Positions 35,155 through 45,608 are shown, counted from the stretch's first letter. The stretch: DNA of 64,000 nt from Poritiphilus sp965212595 (GCA_965212595.1 CBDBVE010000007.1:620001-684000); one strand, 5' to 3'. Notes: generated by a model not told the origin, from the letters alone. Made by a program: numbers and translations.

Positions 35155-35903
35155 TTAGTTGTTCCTGTCGGCCACGGCAGTGCGCACTTTAATAAAGCCG
35201 GCCTTTAATTTTTCAAAAATCTGGTCTCTAAATGTCTGGTCTAATTCATCTTCAACTTCCGTCAGCAAGGCCATGGCATCTACAGTCTTATCCTGGCGGA
35301 AAATTTTATCGGTCAGTATTTCTCTCTGGGCCCTTCTAATTAGTGAATCTACTTCTGCATCTGTTAGCTCACCATCTCCTTGTTCAAGAAGATTCACCTG
35401 GGCAACCACTTCAGCTATTTTGGTATCTATAAGCGTTTCCTCCCTATCTTTCTTTGTAATTGCAAGCTCTTCCCTGTACATTATTTAGTTCAACAGTAGA
35501 TACAATTATCTCCTCCTTGGGCGCAACATAGGTTTCTTGCCCGCTCTTAATAGCAGCCTCCTTTCCTTCAACAAGCATATCAGTCTCTTTTAACTCGGGT
35601 TCAAGGTGTTTTTGCCCGGCTTCAGGCACCTTATCTTCTCTAACTTCCTTGACCGTCTCTACAGGAGTGTTTACAACTTCTACCGGGTCTTCATTTGTGT
35701 CTTGCCTACCAAAAAATCCTATAGATAATGCGAGAAGGCCCAGAAAAACTAGCGGCAATAGCGTACCAAAACACTTTGGGTTTGCGGGGTTCTTCCACGG
35801 TGTCAAGCTGCTCAGAAATCTTCTCCCACGCTCGCTCCGATGGTTTTATACTTCGTTCGCTTAACTTCTTTTTGCTTTGTTTTTCTAAATTATTCCACGT
35901 CAT
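35155..35903 (-). CDS. Anti-sigma-factor-like membrane protein (reading frame broken by two single-base insertions)
   Basis: As read, the gene is in three frames. Removing one base at 35744-35748 (AAAAA) and one at 35481-35482 (TT) restores a single 248-residue protein. It begins MTWNNLEKQSKKKLSERSIKPSERAWEKISEQLD, has one membrane segment (FWYAIAASFLGLLALSIGFF) and an acidic extracytoplasmic part ending FIKVRTAVADRNN. This is the architecture of the small membrane proteins that follow ECF sigma genes in flavobacteria. It starts 32 bases after the sigma gene. Both breaks are insertions in homopolymers, so I regard the gene as intact in the organism. Confidence 0.75.
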
Positions 35904-35935
35904 TTTCTTCGTATTTAACCCACATAAATCTATTA

Positions 35936-36530
35936 TTAGGCCTTGTTTGATTTGTAAGCCCTTTCAGAAAGTTCCAGTGTCCTGATCTTTTCCTGCAATA
36001 ACCTCCTGGCCTTAAAGAGCTGTGATTTGGAGGTACTTACCGATATTTTAAGCATCTCGGCAATCTCTGCATGTTTATAGCCGTCTATGGCATACAACAC
36101 AAAAACCGTTTTGTATCCTTCTGGCAGGGTGTCTATCAGCATTTGAATATGAGCTACATCCAGGGCTTCGGAAATTGTTGTTGGCTCAAAACCTTTTTTC
36201 TCGTATACCTCATCGTCATATACTACAAACTGCCTTTTTCTTAAGAAAGAAATACATTCTCTAATGATAATTCTCCTTATCCATCCTTCAAAACTACCCT
36301 GATGCCTTAAAAGTCTCTAAATGTTTAAAAACCTTTACAAAACCGTTGATCATAGCATCCTCGGCAAAGTGCAGGTCTTTAATATATTGCCTGCAAACAC
36401 TAAGCATTTTTGGCGAGTAGGTGTCATACAAGACCCGTTGCGCTTCCCTACTGCCAGAAGCCGCTCTCTTAATCAGTACTTTCTCATTCTTGTAAAATGG
36501 AATGATCTTCAAAGGGTTTAATTTTTTCAT
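35936..36530 (-). CDS. ECF-type RNA polymerase sigma factor (frameshifted by one inserted base)
   Basis: Sigma-70 family protein of about 197 residues after removing one base of the CC at 36305-36306, which changes ETFKASG-stop into ETFKHQGSFEGWIRRI. Region 2 is visible in LIKRAASGSREAQRVLYDTYSPKMLSVCRQYIKDLHFAEDAMINGFVKVFKHLE. Region 4 reads LPEGYKTVFVLYAIDGYKHAEIAEMLKISVSTSKSQLFKARRLL, with the HTH that binds the -35 element. The anti-sigma-like gene follows. The indel matches six others nearby and is probably a sequence error. Confidence 0.85.
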
Positions 36531-36625
36531 TTGGTCTTCTATGTAGTAAGACGAATTGAAGCTAGAAAAAGTTGCCTGAGCTCAAAAGTTTTTAATAAAT
36601 AAGATAAGGAAGAAACCTAAGATCG

Positions 36626-37605
36626 TTATTTCTTTCGATCTACCACATAATTTACCATCAAGAAAAGTGCCTCTTTATAGTCAGAATCCGGGTATGGTTT
36701 TAACAGATCCAGCGCCGCGTTCTTAAACTTATGCATTTTGTTTTCGGCATAAGAAAGGCCTCCTTTATCTTTTACAAAGTTGATTACTTCTTTTACCCTT
36801 TTTTTGTTTCTGTTATGGTTTTTTACTGAGTTGATCAACCATTTTTTCTCTTTAGGGTCTGATTGGTTCAAGGCATGGATCAGTGGAAGGGTCATCTTCT
36901 GTTCCTTAATATCAATTCCTGTTGGTTTCCCTATCTTCTCTTCGCCATAATCAAAAAGGTCATCCTTTATTTGAAATGCCATGCCGCAGAGTTCTCCAAA
37001 TTTTCTAAAGGTTTCAACTTCGGGGGTATCGGGCTTAACAGAGCATGCTCCTATACTGCAGCAGGCGGCGATTCAGGGTAGCTGTTTTTTGGCGAATGAT
37101 ATCGTAATAGATATCTTCATCAATATCTAAACGCCTGGCCTTTTCTAATTGCAGGAGTTCTCCCTCACTAATTTCCCGCATTGCAACCGAAATGATACGC
37201 AACAAATCAAAATCTCCGTGATCTACTGAAAGGAGCATCCCCCTGGCTAGTAAGAAGTCGCCAACCAATACGGCAATTTTATTTTTCCCAGAGGGCGTTG
37301 ATAGAAAAGAAACCTCTTCTTTTATTACTATCATCCACCACATCGTCATGAACAAGGCTTGCCGTATGAATCAACTCTATTACCGAAGCCCCGCGGTAAG
37401 TGCGCTCGTTTACTTCTCCGTTATTGAGCAATTTAGCGGTCAGAAACACGAACATTGGTCGCATTTGCTTTCCCTTACGGTTAACAATATAATAAGTAAT
37501 CCGGTTTAAAAGAGCCACTTTTGATGTCATGGACTCGTGAAACTTTTCTTCAAAAAGTTCCATTTCCTTTTGAACAGGTTCCTTTATTTGAGCTACAACT
37601 TTCAC
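36626..37605 (-). CDS. Polyprenyl (trans-isoprenyl) diphosphate synthase (frameshifted by two inserted bases)
   Basis: Chain-elongating prenyltransferase making the long isoprenoid diphosphate for menaquinone or related lipids. Removing one base of CCC at 37287-37289 and one of TT at 37072-37073 gives a 325-residue protein. The first aspartate-rich motif is in LVHDDVVDDSNKRRG, and the second is IKDDLFDYGEEKIGKPTG. The repaired joins read INALWKNKIAVLVGD and KTATLIAACCSIGACSV, both as expected for the family. Such a gene is normally essential, which argues that the breaks are not real. It is downstream of rlmN in the same direction. Confidence 0.88.
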
Positions 37606-37683
37606 AGGTTAATTTGATATCAGCCGCATAAAATTAGGGAAAATAAAAAGGTTAAATCAGTATTGTGAATCAGGAATTTTCAA

Positions 37684-38731
37684 TTATTGTGTTTTATTAG
37701 CAAGTTGACCGCAAGCCGCATCAATATCCTTACCTCTAGAACGCCTTACCGTAACTGTAATTCCGTTTGCTTCGAGCGCGTGTACATACATATCAATGGC
37801 CTTTTCTGAAGCCTGCTTAAAGTGCTCGCCTTCATCAATAGGATTGTATTCAATTAAATTCACTTTAGAGGGCGCAAAACGACAAAACTTTAACAGGGCC
37901 TCAACGTCCTTCCGTGTATCGTTAATACCTTCCCAAACAACATACTCATAAGTAATTCTGCTCTTGGTCTTCAGATACCAGTATTCAAGGGCAGCACGTA
38001 AATCGGACAGATTGAAGTTTGCATTAAAGGGCATAATAGCCGTTCTAATCTCATCAATTGCTGAATGCAAGGAAACGGCAAGTTTAAACTTTACGCCCTC
38101 ATCAGCCATTTTTCTGATCATTTTAGGAACGCCGGAGGTTGAAACGGTAATACGTTTCGGAGACATTCCAAGCCCTTCGGGGCGACGTAATTTTCCCTAT
38201 AGCCTTTAGCACATTGTTATAATTCATCAAAGGCTCTCCCATTCCCATGAAGACGATGTTACTCAAAGGCCTATTAAAATACAGTCTGCTTTCATTGTCA
38301 ATTGCCACCACCTGATCATAGATCTCATCAGGGTTTAAGTTGCGCATTCGTTTCAACCGGGCGGTAGCGCAAAATTTGCAATCTAAACTACATCCCACCT
38401 GGCTAGAGACGCAGGCGGTAGTCCGGGTAGGGGTTGGGATCAAAACCGATTCGACGATAAGCCCATCATGTAGTCTAACAGCATTCTTAATAGTTCCGTC
38501 CGCGCTCCGCTGCATCTGGTCTACTTTGATATGATTGATCACAAAGTGGTCTCCCAGCAGTTGTCTGGTTTCTTTAGAAATATTAGTCATTCCTTCGAAA
38601 GAATGGGCAGATTTCCTCCACAACCATTCGTATACCTGATTGCCACGAAAGGCCTTATCGCCTTTAGAAACAAAAAAGTCTCGAAGTTGCTCTTTTGTCA
38701 GTGCCCTAATGTCTTTCTTTGTTTTTTCCAT
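37684..38731 (-). CDS. rlmN: 23S rRNA/tRNA (adenine(2503/37)-C(2))-methyltransferase RlmN (frameshifted by one inserted base)
   Basis: Radical SAM methyltransferase that modifies A2503 of 23S rRNA and A37 of some tRNAs. The cluster-binding motif CSLDCKFC is present, and the C-terminal catalytic cysteine is in DIDAACGQL. One extra base in GGGG at 38179-38182 breaks the frame; removing it joins KITSPEGLGMSPKRITVSTSG, the expected family text, and gives 348 residues. The start is taken at MEKTKKDIRAL (38731) rather than 11 codons upstream. Confidence 0.9.
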
Positions 38732-38807
38732 ACTCTGGAAATAAAAAACCCTGCATTCCTTCAATTGATAAAGATACTGCAGGATTTTTCAATTCAGTAT
38801 ATACCGA

Positions 38808-39861
38808 TCAATCAATGATCAACATAGCATCTCCATAGGAGTAGAAACGATACCCTTCTATGATGGCCTCTTTATAAGCACGTTTCATTAAATCATGTCC
38901 CATAAAAAGCAGAAACCATCATTAATAAGGTTGACTTGGGTAAATGAAAGTTGGTGATCATCGCATTTGCAATGCTGAATTCATAAGGAGGAAAGATGAA
39001 CTTGTTGGTCCATCCGTCAAAAGTATTCAGGGTATGCTCGGAAGAAACAGCGCTTTCCAGGCCTCTCATTGCTGTGGTACCCACTGCACAGACCCTCTGC
39101 TTATTATCCTTTGCACTGTTAACAATTTCAATAGCCTTCTCCTCAATAACCAATTCTTCGCTATCCATTTTGTGCTTAGAAAGGTCTTCAACCTCAACAG
39201 GGTTAAAAGTACCCAGGCCCACGTGCAGTGTAAGTTCGGCAAAGTCTATACCTTTTATTTCCAGACGTTTTAGTAAATGCTTGGAAAAGTGCAGTCCTGC
39301 CGTAGGTGCAGCGACCGCTCCTTCGTGTTTGGCATATATGGTTTGATAGCGCACCTCATCCTGAGGTTCTACATCTCTTTTTATGTATTTTGGTAGTGGG
39401 GTCTCCCCAAGTTCCCTCAATTTGCGTCTAAAATCGGTATAAGAGCCGTCGTACAAAAAGCGCAATGTTCTCCCTCTAGAAGTTGTATTGTCAATAACTT
39501 CAGCGACCAAACTTTCATCATCACCGAAATAAAGTTTATTCCCAATACGAATTTTACGCGCAGGGTCTACAAGCACGTCCCACAAACGTTGTTCTTCATT
39601 GAGTTCTCTTAACAAAAACACCTCAATCCTGGCCCCAGTTTTTTCCTTATTACCATACAAGCGGGCGGGGAAAACCTTAGTATTGTTCAGCACCATGACA
39701 TCACCTTCATCAAAATAATCAATAAGGTCTTTGAACATTTTGTGCTCTATTTTTCCAGATTCTCTATGGACTACCATTAGCTTGGATTCATCCCTGTTCT
39801 CTGCTGGATATTCGGCTAGTAAGTCCTTAGGAAGTTCAAAACTGAAGTGCGATAATTTCAT
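38808..39861 (-). CDS. queA: S-adenosylmethionine:tRNA ribosyltransferase-isomerase (frameshifted near the 3' end)
   Basis: Transfers and isomerises the ribose of SAM onto 7-deazaguanine in tRNA, making epoxyqueuosine. The protein starts MKLSHFSFELPKDLLAEYPAENRDESKLMV and contains APTAGLHFSKHLL and LHVGLGTFNPVE. As read it stops early at 38893 (SAFYGT-stop). Deleting one base of CCC at 38899-38901 gives SAFYGHDLMKRAYKEAIIEGYRFYSYGDAMLIID and a normal 350-residue protein ending at 38808. A promoter with -33 and -10 elements lies upstream. Confidence 0.92.
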
Positions 39862-39910
39862 GCTGTATTTATGTTTCGGTTATGGTGTTTGACCTTAATT
39901 TTTAAGGCTG

Positions 39911-39942
39911 CAAATATACAATCCTAAAACAGGGGTTGTCAA
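39911..39942 (-). promoter_or_regulatory. Promoter of the queA-rlmN group
   Basis: Minus-strand TTG (39942-39940), 21 bases, then TATATTTG (39918-39911), a full match to the Bacteroidetes TTG / TAnnTTTG promoter form, 50 bases upstream of queA. Confidence 0.75.
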
Positions 39943-39965
39943 GTAAAAACATCATTAAATGAGGG

Positions 39966-41195
39966 CTACAGGTTTTTTACGCTAAAACCGAGCTTTTCCA
40001 TATCTTTCCAAAAATCAGGATATGACTTGGAAACCACTTCGGCATCCGCAATTTTTAGTGCTATTCTGAGCGCCAGGGGAGCAAAAGCCATTGCCATTCT
40101 ATGATCATTGTACGTATCAATGGTGATTTCTGAAATCAACCGCTCTGCCTCTTCTAAATGCAGCGATCTATCGGTTACTGTAATAGAAGCACCTAATTTA
40201 GAAAGTTCTGTCTCTAAAGCTACTAACCTATCAGTCTCCTTAATTTTTAGGGTATGCAGACCAGAGAGCTCGCAAGAAATCCCTAAACCAAAGCAGGTCA
40301 CCGCTATGGTCTGGGCAAGATCAGGTGCATCTGAAAGGTCTAAGTTAATACCTGATGCTTGATGGTGCTCCGCTTTCTTAAGAACAATACTATGGCCCAT
40401 AAATTTGGTATTCACGCCAAAAGAGTTATAGATTTCGGCCAAAACACTATCTCCCTGCAGGCTGTTTTTCTTGTAAGATGATAAAACCAGCTCAGTACCA
40501 GGATCGCACAGCGCTACTATGCTATAAAAGTAGGAGGCCGAACTCCAATCAGATTCAACTACCAAGGTCTTTTTCTCCACTGTTGCCTTCGGGGCCACAG
40601 TGATACGGTTTCCCTCAAAAGTATTGGAGACCCCAATTTGATCTAATAAACTCAAGGTCATTTTGATATAAGGAACAGAGGTAATAGAACCCACTAATTC
40701 TAATTCAAGGCCATCTGGCAGGCTGGGAGCAATTAGTAAAAGTGCTGAAATATACTGACTGCTAATGTTCGCTGGTAAACTTACCTGGTATTTCCTCAAT
40801 GACCGCCCTTCAATAGCCAGGGGAGGGCATCCTTCATCTTTGAGATAAGTAATAGTCGCGCCCATATTTCTTAGCGCCTCTACTAAAACCTTGATTGGCC
40901 GTTGCTGCATTCGTTCAGAACCGGTTAGTTCTACTTTTCTGCCCTCGCGAGAAGCAAAATAGGCGGTTAAAAACCGCATTGCTGTACCGGCATGATGAAT
41001 ATCTACCACCGTCTCTGTGCCTTGAAGTCCTTTTTGCATAAACCGCGCATCATCTGAATTGGAGAGGTTCTCTATTTCAATATTTGGATAGAGCGCCTGT
41101 AGTAGTAGAAGGCGATTAGATTCACTCTTAGAACCTGTAATATTTATTGTAGATTTTAAGACCCGGGCCTGAGGTCCCTCGAGATGTAAATTCAA
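39966..41195 (-). CDS. aroA: 3-phosphoshikimate 1-carboxyvinyltransferase (EPSP synthase)
   Basis: Sixth step of the shikimate pathway: condensation of shikimate-3-phosphate and PEP. The 409-residue protein has INITGSKSESNRLLLLQALYP at the N-terminus (substrate-binding Lys and Ser), HHAGTAMRFLTAYFASREGRKVELTGSERMQQRPI, and TIDTYNDHRMAMAFAPLAL near the end. It supplies chorismate precursors to the Phe/Tyr operon at 50-54 kb. It has no attenuator of its own and is transcribed in line with the MazG-like gene, 36 bases downstream of it. Confidence 0.95.
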   Translation of the reverse strand: MNLHLEGPQARVLKSTINITGSKSESNRLLLLQALYPNIEIENLSNSDDARFMQKGLQGTETVVDIHHAGTAMRFLTAYFASREGRKVELTGSERMQQRPIKVLVEALRNMGATITYLKDEGCPPLAIEGRSLRKYQVSLPANISSQYISALLLIAPSLPDGLELELVGSITSVPYIKMTLSLLDQIGVSNTFEGNRITVAPKATVEKKTLVVESDWSSASYFYSIVALCDPGTELVLSSYKKNSLQGDSVLAEIYNSFGVNTKFMGHSIVLKKAEHHQASGINLDLSDAPDLAQTIAVTCFGLGISCELSGLHTLKIKETDRLVALETELSKLGASITVTDRSLHLEEAERLISEITIDTYNDHRMAMAFAPLALRIALKIADAEVVSKSYPDFWKDMEKLGFSVKNL

Positions 41196-41231
41196 AGCGC
41201 TAGGATTTAAAAAGAAAGCCCAAATATAGTA

Positions 41232-41558
41232 CTATTTGAGCTTTTTATTGTTTTGATGTCTTTGGTGATCCCGCTTGGTTTTAAGGTCTAGTTTCTTATC
41301 AAAGGCTTGTTGAAGGTCTATTCCCGTTTGATTGGCCAAACACAAGACCACGAAAAGGACATCCGAGAGTTCTTCTCCCAAATCTTTTTCCTTGTCAGAT
41401 TCTTTTTCGCTTTGCTCCCCATAACGTCTTGCGATAATTCTGGCTACCTCACCTACCTCTTCTGTGAGCTGCGCCATATTGGTAAGTTCGTTGAAGTACC
41501 TAACCCCATGCTTCTTAATCCATTCATCAACAGCAAGTTGAGCATTTCGAATGTCCAT
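41232..41558 (-). CDS. MazG-like nucleotide pyrophosphohydrolase
   Basis: Small all-alpha NTP pyrophosphohydrolase of 108 residues. The Mg-binding motif is spread over LTEEVGEVARII (ExxE) and GEELSDVLFVVLCLANQTGIDL (ExxD). Single-domain MazG proteins remove aberrant or excess nucleotides; the exact substrate is unknown. The lysine-rich tail (KTKRDHQRHQNNKKLK) is typical. It lies 4 bases downstream of the DUF3857 gene and just upstream of aroA. Confidence 0.88.
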   Translation of the reverse strand: MDIRNAQLAVDEWIKKHGVRYFNELTNMAQLTEEVGEVARIIARRYGEQSEKESDKEKDLGEELSDVLFVVLCLANQTGIDLQQAFDKKLDLKTKRDHQRHQNNKKLK

Positions 41559-41562
41559 TTTT

Positions 41563-43587
41563 CTATATTTTGGACAAAACTACTTTTTCTGTCTCTTTTT
41601 CTATTACTTTTTTGTACAATTCTTTTATCGCGGAGTAGCTGAACGCAGGTATTACGGCTTGATTTATCTTTAAATCCACCATAACCTGTAAATTATTTCC
41701 CTGTTGCGCAATTCGATAGATGAAACTTCCCAAATTGTCCTGAAGTGCCATTTTTGTTCCTTTAGGTAGAAAGGTTACTTCATAACCTTCAGGAATGGCG
41801 ATGGTATACAAATAGTTTTCACGCCATGGATAGGCAAAATCAACGGGATATTTGCGTTCTTCCAGCTTAAAAGGGTTTTCGCTTATTGTATTATAAAACA
41901 AGGGTGAGAAATAGATTTTATTTCCGGCTACTTCTACCTGATCTTCCATATAAAAATCAAACTCTTCCTGCACCGCCTTCCCAAGGATATTCTTGTTGGT
42001 TATTTTGTAATTAGATACTTCTATCCCTCCGACACTATTTTCTAATTTCTCAAGATATTCTTCATCGTCCAGGCTTCCATACTTGTTTCTAAACATATAC
42101 GCCCTGTAATCCGAGTATGTTTTACGAGATTTTCCCGCTATAGAACCATCATCCGGATTGAGGTTGATTCTCATCATACTTGCTTCTTTTGAAGTAGTTT
42201 TCGGAAAGACGGAAACGCTTTGGTAACTACCGTCTTTTTTAATTATTTTCCCTTGCCAGTTAAGCGCACGGGTAGGTAGAAGATTTGGCTTGGTGAACTT
42301 GTTGGAAGCGTCCAAAAAAATGGTATTCCCTTCCAATTCAAGAGCAGCCGCTACATAGTTAAAACCTTCCCTGGTAGGCAACAATGGAACACCGTTATCG
42401 CGAGTGCTAATAAGCATAGGATTAGCGTTTAACCCTGCCTCTCTGAGCATGGCTACCAGCATTAGATTGATATCTGCCGTGTTTCCAGATTTTTCTTTGT
42501 ATGCCTCTTTAACTCCCTTGTCTGTATAGTACCCCAGCAAGCCATTCCAGGCCATCCGTCCTTGTACAAATTTGAAAATTGCCGCGGCTTTTTCTGCCTC
42601 ACTTCCGGCGCCCGCTACAAGTTTGGCAAGATCATCTTTAAAATATCGCTTTTGTGTCAGCTGCTCACCAAAGTAATTGCTTTCATAAATGGTTTTAATT
42701 ACCTTTTCCCAGGTCGTGGAGTAGTCTTTTCTCAGAGATCGTGGAAACTGTACATATTGCAACTCATAATTAATAGCACTTCTGTAATTGTCCATATCAT
42801 TTACGAAAGGTTCTTCTTCCAATGCAGGTACATCGGCCATGAGGTAGGCGGTTTTGTAAATATTATAGTCCACCGAACTGTTCTCATAATCTGTCCTTAC
42901 TCCGCCTCCGTACTCCTCCCGAGATTTGGTGGTAAAGTTTATTTTAGATCGTATGGTCTCTCGTTCAGGACTCACAGATAAGTATCCCTTCATATGTGGA
43001 GAAAAGGCAAAATATTCTGGAATAGCAACACTTACCTCCTGATACTTTATAGGAATGTCATACTGTAAATCGACCTCATCAATGTGGTAGGAAAAAGGGG
43101 AATCTATCCTATACTGATATTCAATAACACTTCCCTCCTTAATATTAGGCATGGTAAACTTTTCTTGCTTGTAATACTTGTTTACCTCGGTAGTAAAGGT
43201 GTCAGAGCCCTTAAGCTTCGTTTTTACGACCTCACCGTTCTCCAGGTTGTAGGTATATGCTTTTAAGCCCCCCATTGTCTCTTCATCACTTTTACCCTGG
43301 TAAAGCGATTCGGTTATCGTGGCATGGTCAAAACCATTTTTGTTAAAGATCTTTACCCGCTCATGTACGTGTGTAACCACATGAAAACCGTCGGTCTGTA
43401 CATAGTTGTACTTTATATTAACTTTTCTGTATAAGACCATGGCCGTGGCAGACGAATCATTTTCACAAAATTTTTGATTAAGTTCTTCCTTGGAGATTTT
43501 TCCAAATTTTACATCCTGTGCTATAGCGGTATTTATGGCAAAAAAACCTGCCAGGCACCAAAATACGTACTTAAAATTTGCTCTCAT
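41563..43587 (-). CDS. DUF3857 transglutaminase-like protein lacking catalytic Cys and His
   Basis: Exported protein of 674 residues (signal peptide ending AINTAIAQ). An N-terminal DUF3857 beta domain (YVQTDGFHVVTHVHERVKIFNKNGFD) is followed by a transglutaminase-like domain and a C-terminal beta domain. At the place of the catalytic Cys it reads KSGNTADINLML, and at the His FNYVAAAL; only the Asp position (IFLDASN) is kept. It is therefore probably a non-catalytic partner of the active paralogue 24 bases upstream (43612-45531). The substrate or ligand is unknown. Confidence 0.85.
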   Translation of the reverse strand: MRANFKYVFWCLAGFFAINTAIAQDVKFGKISKEELNQKFCENDSSATAMVLYRKVNIKYNYVQTDGFHVVTHVHERVKIFNKNGFDHATITESLYQGKSDEETMGGLKAYTYNLENGEVVKTKLKGSDTFTTEVNKYYKQEKFTMPNIKEGSVIEYQYRIDSPFSYHIDEVDLQYDIPIKYQEVSVAIPEYFAFSPHMKGYLSVSPERETIRSKINFTTKSREEYGGGVRTDYENSSVDYNIYKTAYLMADVPALEEEPFVNDMDNYRSAINYELQYVQFPRSLRKDYSTTWEKVIKTIYESNYFGEQLTQKRYFKDDLAKLVAGAGSEAEKAAAIFKFVQGRMAWNGLLGYYTDKGVKEAYKEKSGNTADINLMLVAMLREAGLNANPMLISTRDNGVPLLPTREGFNYVAAALELEGNTIFLDASNKFTKPNLLPTRALNWQGKIIKKDGSYQSVSVFPKTTSKEASMMRINLNPDDGSIAGKSRKTYSDYRAYMFRNKYGSLDDEEYLEKLENSVGGIEVSNYKITNKNILGKAVQEEFDFYMEDQVEVAGNKIYFSPLFYNTISENPFKLEERKYPVDFAYPWRENYLYTIAIPEGYEVTFLPKGTKMALQDNLGSFIYRIAQQGNNLQVMVDLKINQAVIPAFSYSAIKELYKKVIEKETEKVVLSKI

Positions 43588-43611
43588 TATATTTTTTTGC
43601 TCTGTGTTTGG

Positions 43612-45531
43612 TTAGTTAGCATTCTTCAGAAGTACAATCTGAGATCTGTCCATTCTTGCAACCTGCTTCCTGAAATCTCTATATGATTTATACTTTTCTT
43701 TAGTGTATGAGCCCTCTTTGATTAGGAGGCTTCTTTTATAACTTATGGTGTTGTCAGATTCTTCATAAACAACAGACAAATTGTAGTGCCCAAACTCATT
43801 TTCGACTTTTGTTGCATTAGGTAAGGCCTCAATTGCATATCCTTTAGGCAGGCTTATCGAAAACTCGTCTTCATCCAAAAAACCTCTTGAAATCTCGAAG
43901 GGTAAATGACGCGTTCTATATCTATTTGGCACATAATCGTTTTGGTTAAAAGCATTAGGCGCAAACAAAATTCTATCCCCGCTTTTTGCACTATAGTTTT
44001 CCGCAAGAATACTCAAACTTTCTATAAACTTTACCTGTTCCTGATCATTTTTGAAATTATAAGATGTCAGCTTCAAGTTGTTTATCACGCCCCAGTAATC
44101 TTTGTAGTGCTTGTCAATAGCTTCAGGGCTTTTCTCCTGCAACTTAAATCTATTGTCATATTGCGTCCCAAGCGTAGTAATCGTCAGGTTGGCACTCAGT
44201 TGCCCATTTTCATCAAGAGAGCAATCTGCCTTGGTTTTCTGGTAGTTCTGCTCGTTTAGGTATGAAACTGTCTTAACAAGCTCTCCCCCATCTGGCTTAA
44301 CAACTAATACTTTTCGGTCATCCGTGAAATCACCTACGAATCCGAAGGGATGTACTTGAGAAGTACAGTCAACCCAATAGTACATGTCGTTATAAGGAAT
44401 GGCAAGAATAGCATGATTTCCTTGAGCCAGGTCCGGGAAGTCGTCTAAAAAATCTACCTTGGTCCCTCCGGCCTCTACTAAGGTATAGTATGATTTTACT
44501 CCTACAACAGAGAGCAAGGCTTTAGTGTAATTTGTAAGGCCCTTACAATCTCCGTATTTCACCTGGTCTACATCCAAAGCACTAATTGGTTGAAAACCGC
44601 CAATGCCAATCTGCACGCTTACATAGCGTGTATTTTCCTGAACGTATTTGTAAATAAGTTTTGCCTTTTCTAAATGATCGGTAACCCCTGAAACGAGATT
44701 TCGCACAGTATTTTTGGTAGACTCCGGCAACTGAGTTCTTCCCTGCAGAAGGTTTCTGTGAACCCAGCTCCCCAGATCATTCCAGTCATTTACACTGGCA
44801 TCCAGGCCTTTATAATGAAAATTGGTCATACGCCCTAATAGCTTAGGACTAATATCATTAAAAGGCGGACAGTGGCTTTCTTTTTTTATTGCCTTGATAT
44901 CCTGGGCGGAGTAAACAATTTTCCCATTGTCTTCGGTTTTGGAAATTTCTATTTCAGAAAGCCTATATTCGTTAATTATTGGCTTTAACGCTTCGGAAGC
45001 ATAAGAAATGGTATAAGTACTTTTTTCCACACTCGCCATGTATCCCGGCAAAAAGAACCAGGGAGGGAATATTCCGGTATCAGAGGTTTCTACCTCATAG
45101 GTAAATTCGAGCGTATAAGGATATTCAACTGGCGTATACCGGTAACGAAGTGCTCTGTCATCAAGATAAAGTGAAAATCCATCTACTGCGCTAACATCCT
45201 GAAAATCTTTTCGCTTTATATGTTCTGTTTCATTACCCCTTTTATCGAACACCCGAGCTTCAATACGCTTTATTTTTCTTTCCTTATCATAGTAAAGATT
45301 GGTTCTTGCAAAACCATTGCCCGCTGCATTCAAAACCGTAACCGCCTGCTTTACTTTATAGGTCATTTCTCTTTTCGACTTGAGGTGAATACTCATTTCA
45401 TCGAGCCGAAAAACCGCATTGGCATGTTTTGTTAATGCTTCATCTAATAGCAATGTATTATACTTTGCTTCTTGAGCTAAAGAAAATGAGCAACTAAAAA
45501 ATAGGGTGATTAAAACTAAGGGACGTATCAA
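43612..45531 (-). CDS. DUF3857 transglutaminase-like protein with intact catalytic triad
   Basis: Exported protein of 639 residues (signal peptide LITLFFSCSFSLAQ). DUF3857 domain (about residues 55-200), then a transglutaminase core with Cys in YGDCKGLTNYTKALL, His in GNHAILAIPYND and Asp in YWVDCTS, so the triad is complete. The C-terminal domain (FEISRGFLDEDEFSISLPKGY) resembles the one in its neighbour. Family members act on proteins or peptides in the periplasm, but none of their substrates is known to me. It is the upstream member of a two-gene unit with the inactive paralogue. Confidence 0.87.
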   Translation of the reverse strand: MIRPLVLITLFFSCSFSLAQEAKYNTLLLDEALTKHANAVFRLDEMSIHLKSKREMTYKVKQAVTVLNAAGNGFARTNLYYDKERKIKRIEARVFDKRGNETEHIKRKDFQDVSAVDGFSLYLDDRALRYRYTPVEYPYTLEFTYEVETSDTGIFPPWFFLPGYMASVEKSTYTISYASEALKPIINEYRLSEIEISKTEDNGKIVYSAQDIKAIKKESHCPPFNDISPKLLGRMTNFHYKGLDASVNDWNDLGSWVHRNLLQGRTQLPESTKNTVRNLVSGVTDHLEKAKLIYKYVQENTRYVSVQIGIGGFQPISALDVDQVKYGDCKGLTNYTKALLSVVGVKSYYTLVEAGGTKVDFLDDFPDLAQGNHAILAIPYNDMYYWVDCTSQVHPFGFVGDFTDDRKVLVVKPDGGELVKTVSYLNEQNYQKTKADCSLDENGQLSANLTITTLGTQYDNRFKLQEKSPEAIDKHYKDYWGVINNLKLTSYNFKNDQEQVKFIESLSILAENYSAKSGDRILFAPNAFNQNDYVPNRYRTRHLPFEISRGFLDEDEFSISLPKGYAIEALPNATKVENEFGHYNLSVVYEESDNTISYKRSLLIKEGSYTKEKYKSYRDFRKQVARMDRSQIVLLKNAN

Positions 45532-45608
45532 GTTAGTTTGGATCGAAATTTATGCAGCAAAACTGCACTATTTCCTACAATTTTATATAAAAAAATCGAT
45601 AAAGTGAA

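Noticed and set aside
35155..36530. Reading the sigma and anti-sigma-like genes as genuine pseudogenes or as several small genes
   Set aside because: All breaks are single-base insertions in homopolymers, coding signal continues across each, and five neighbouring genes share the pattern.
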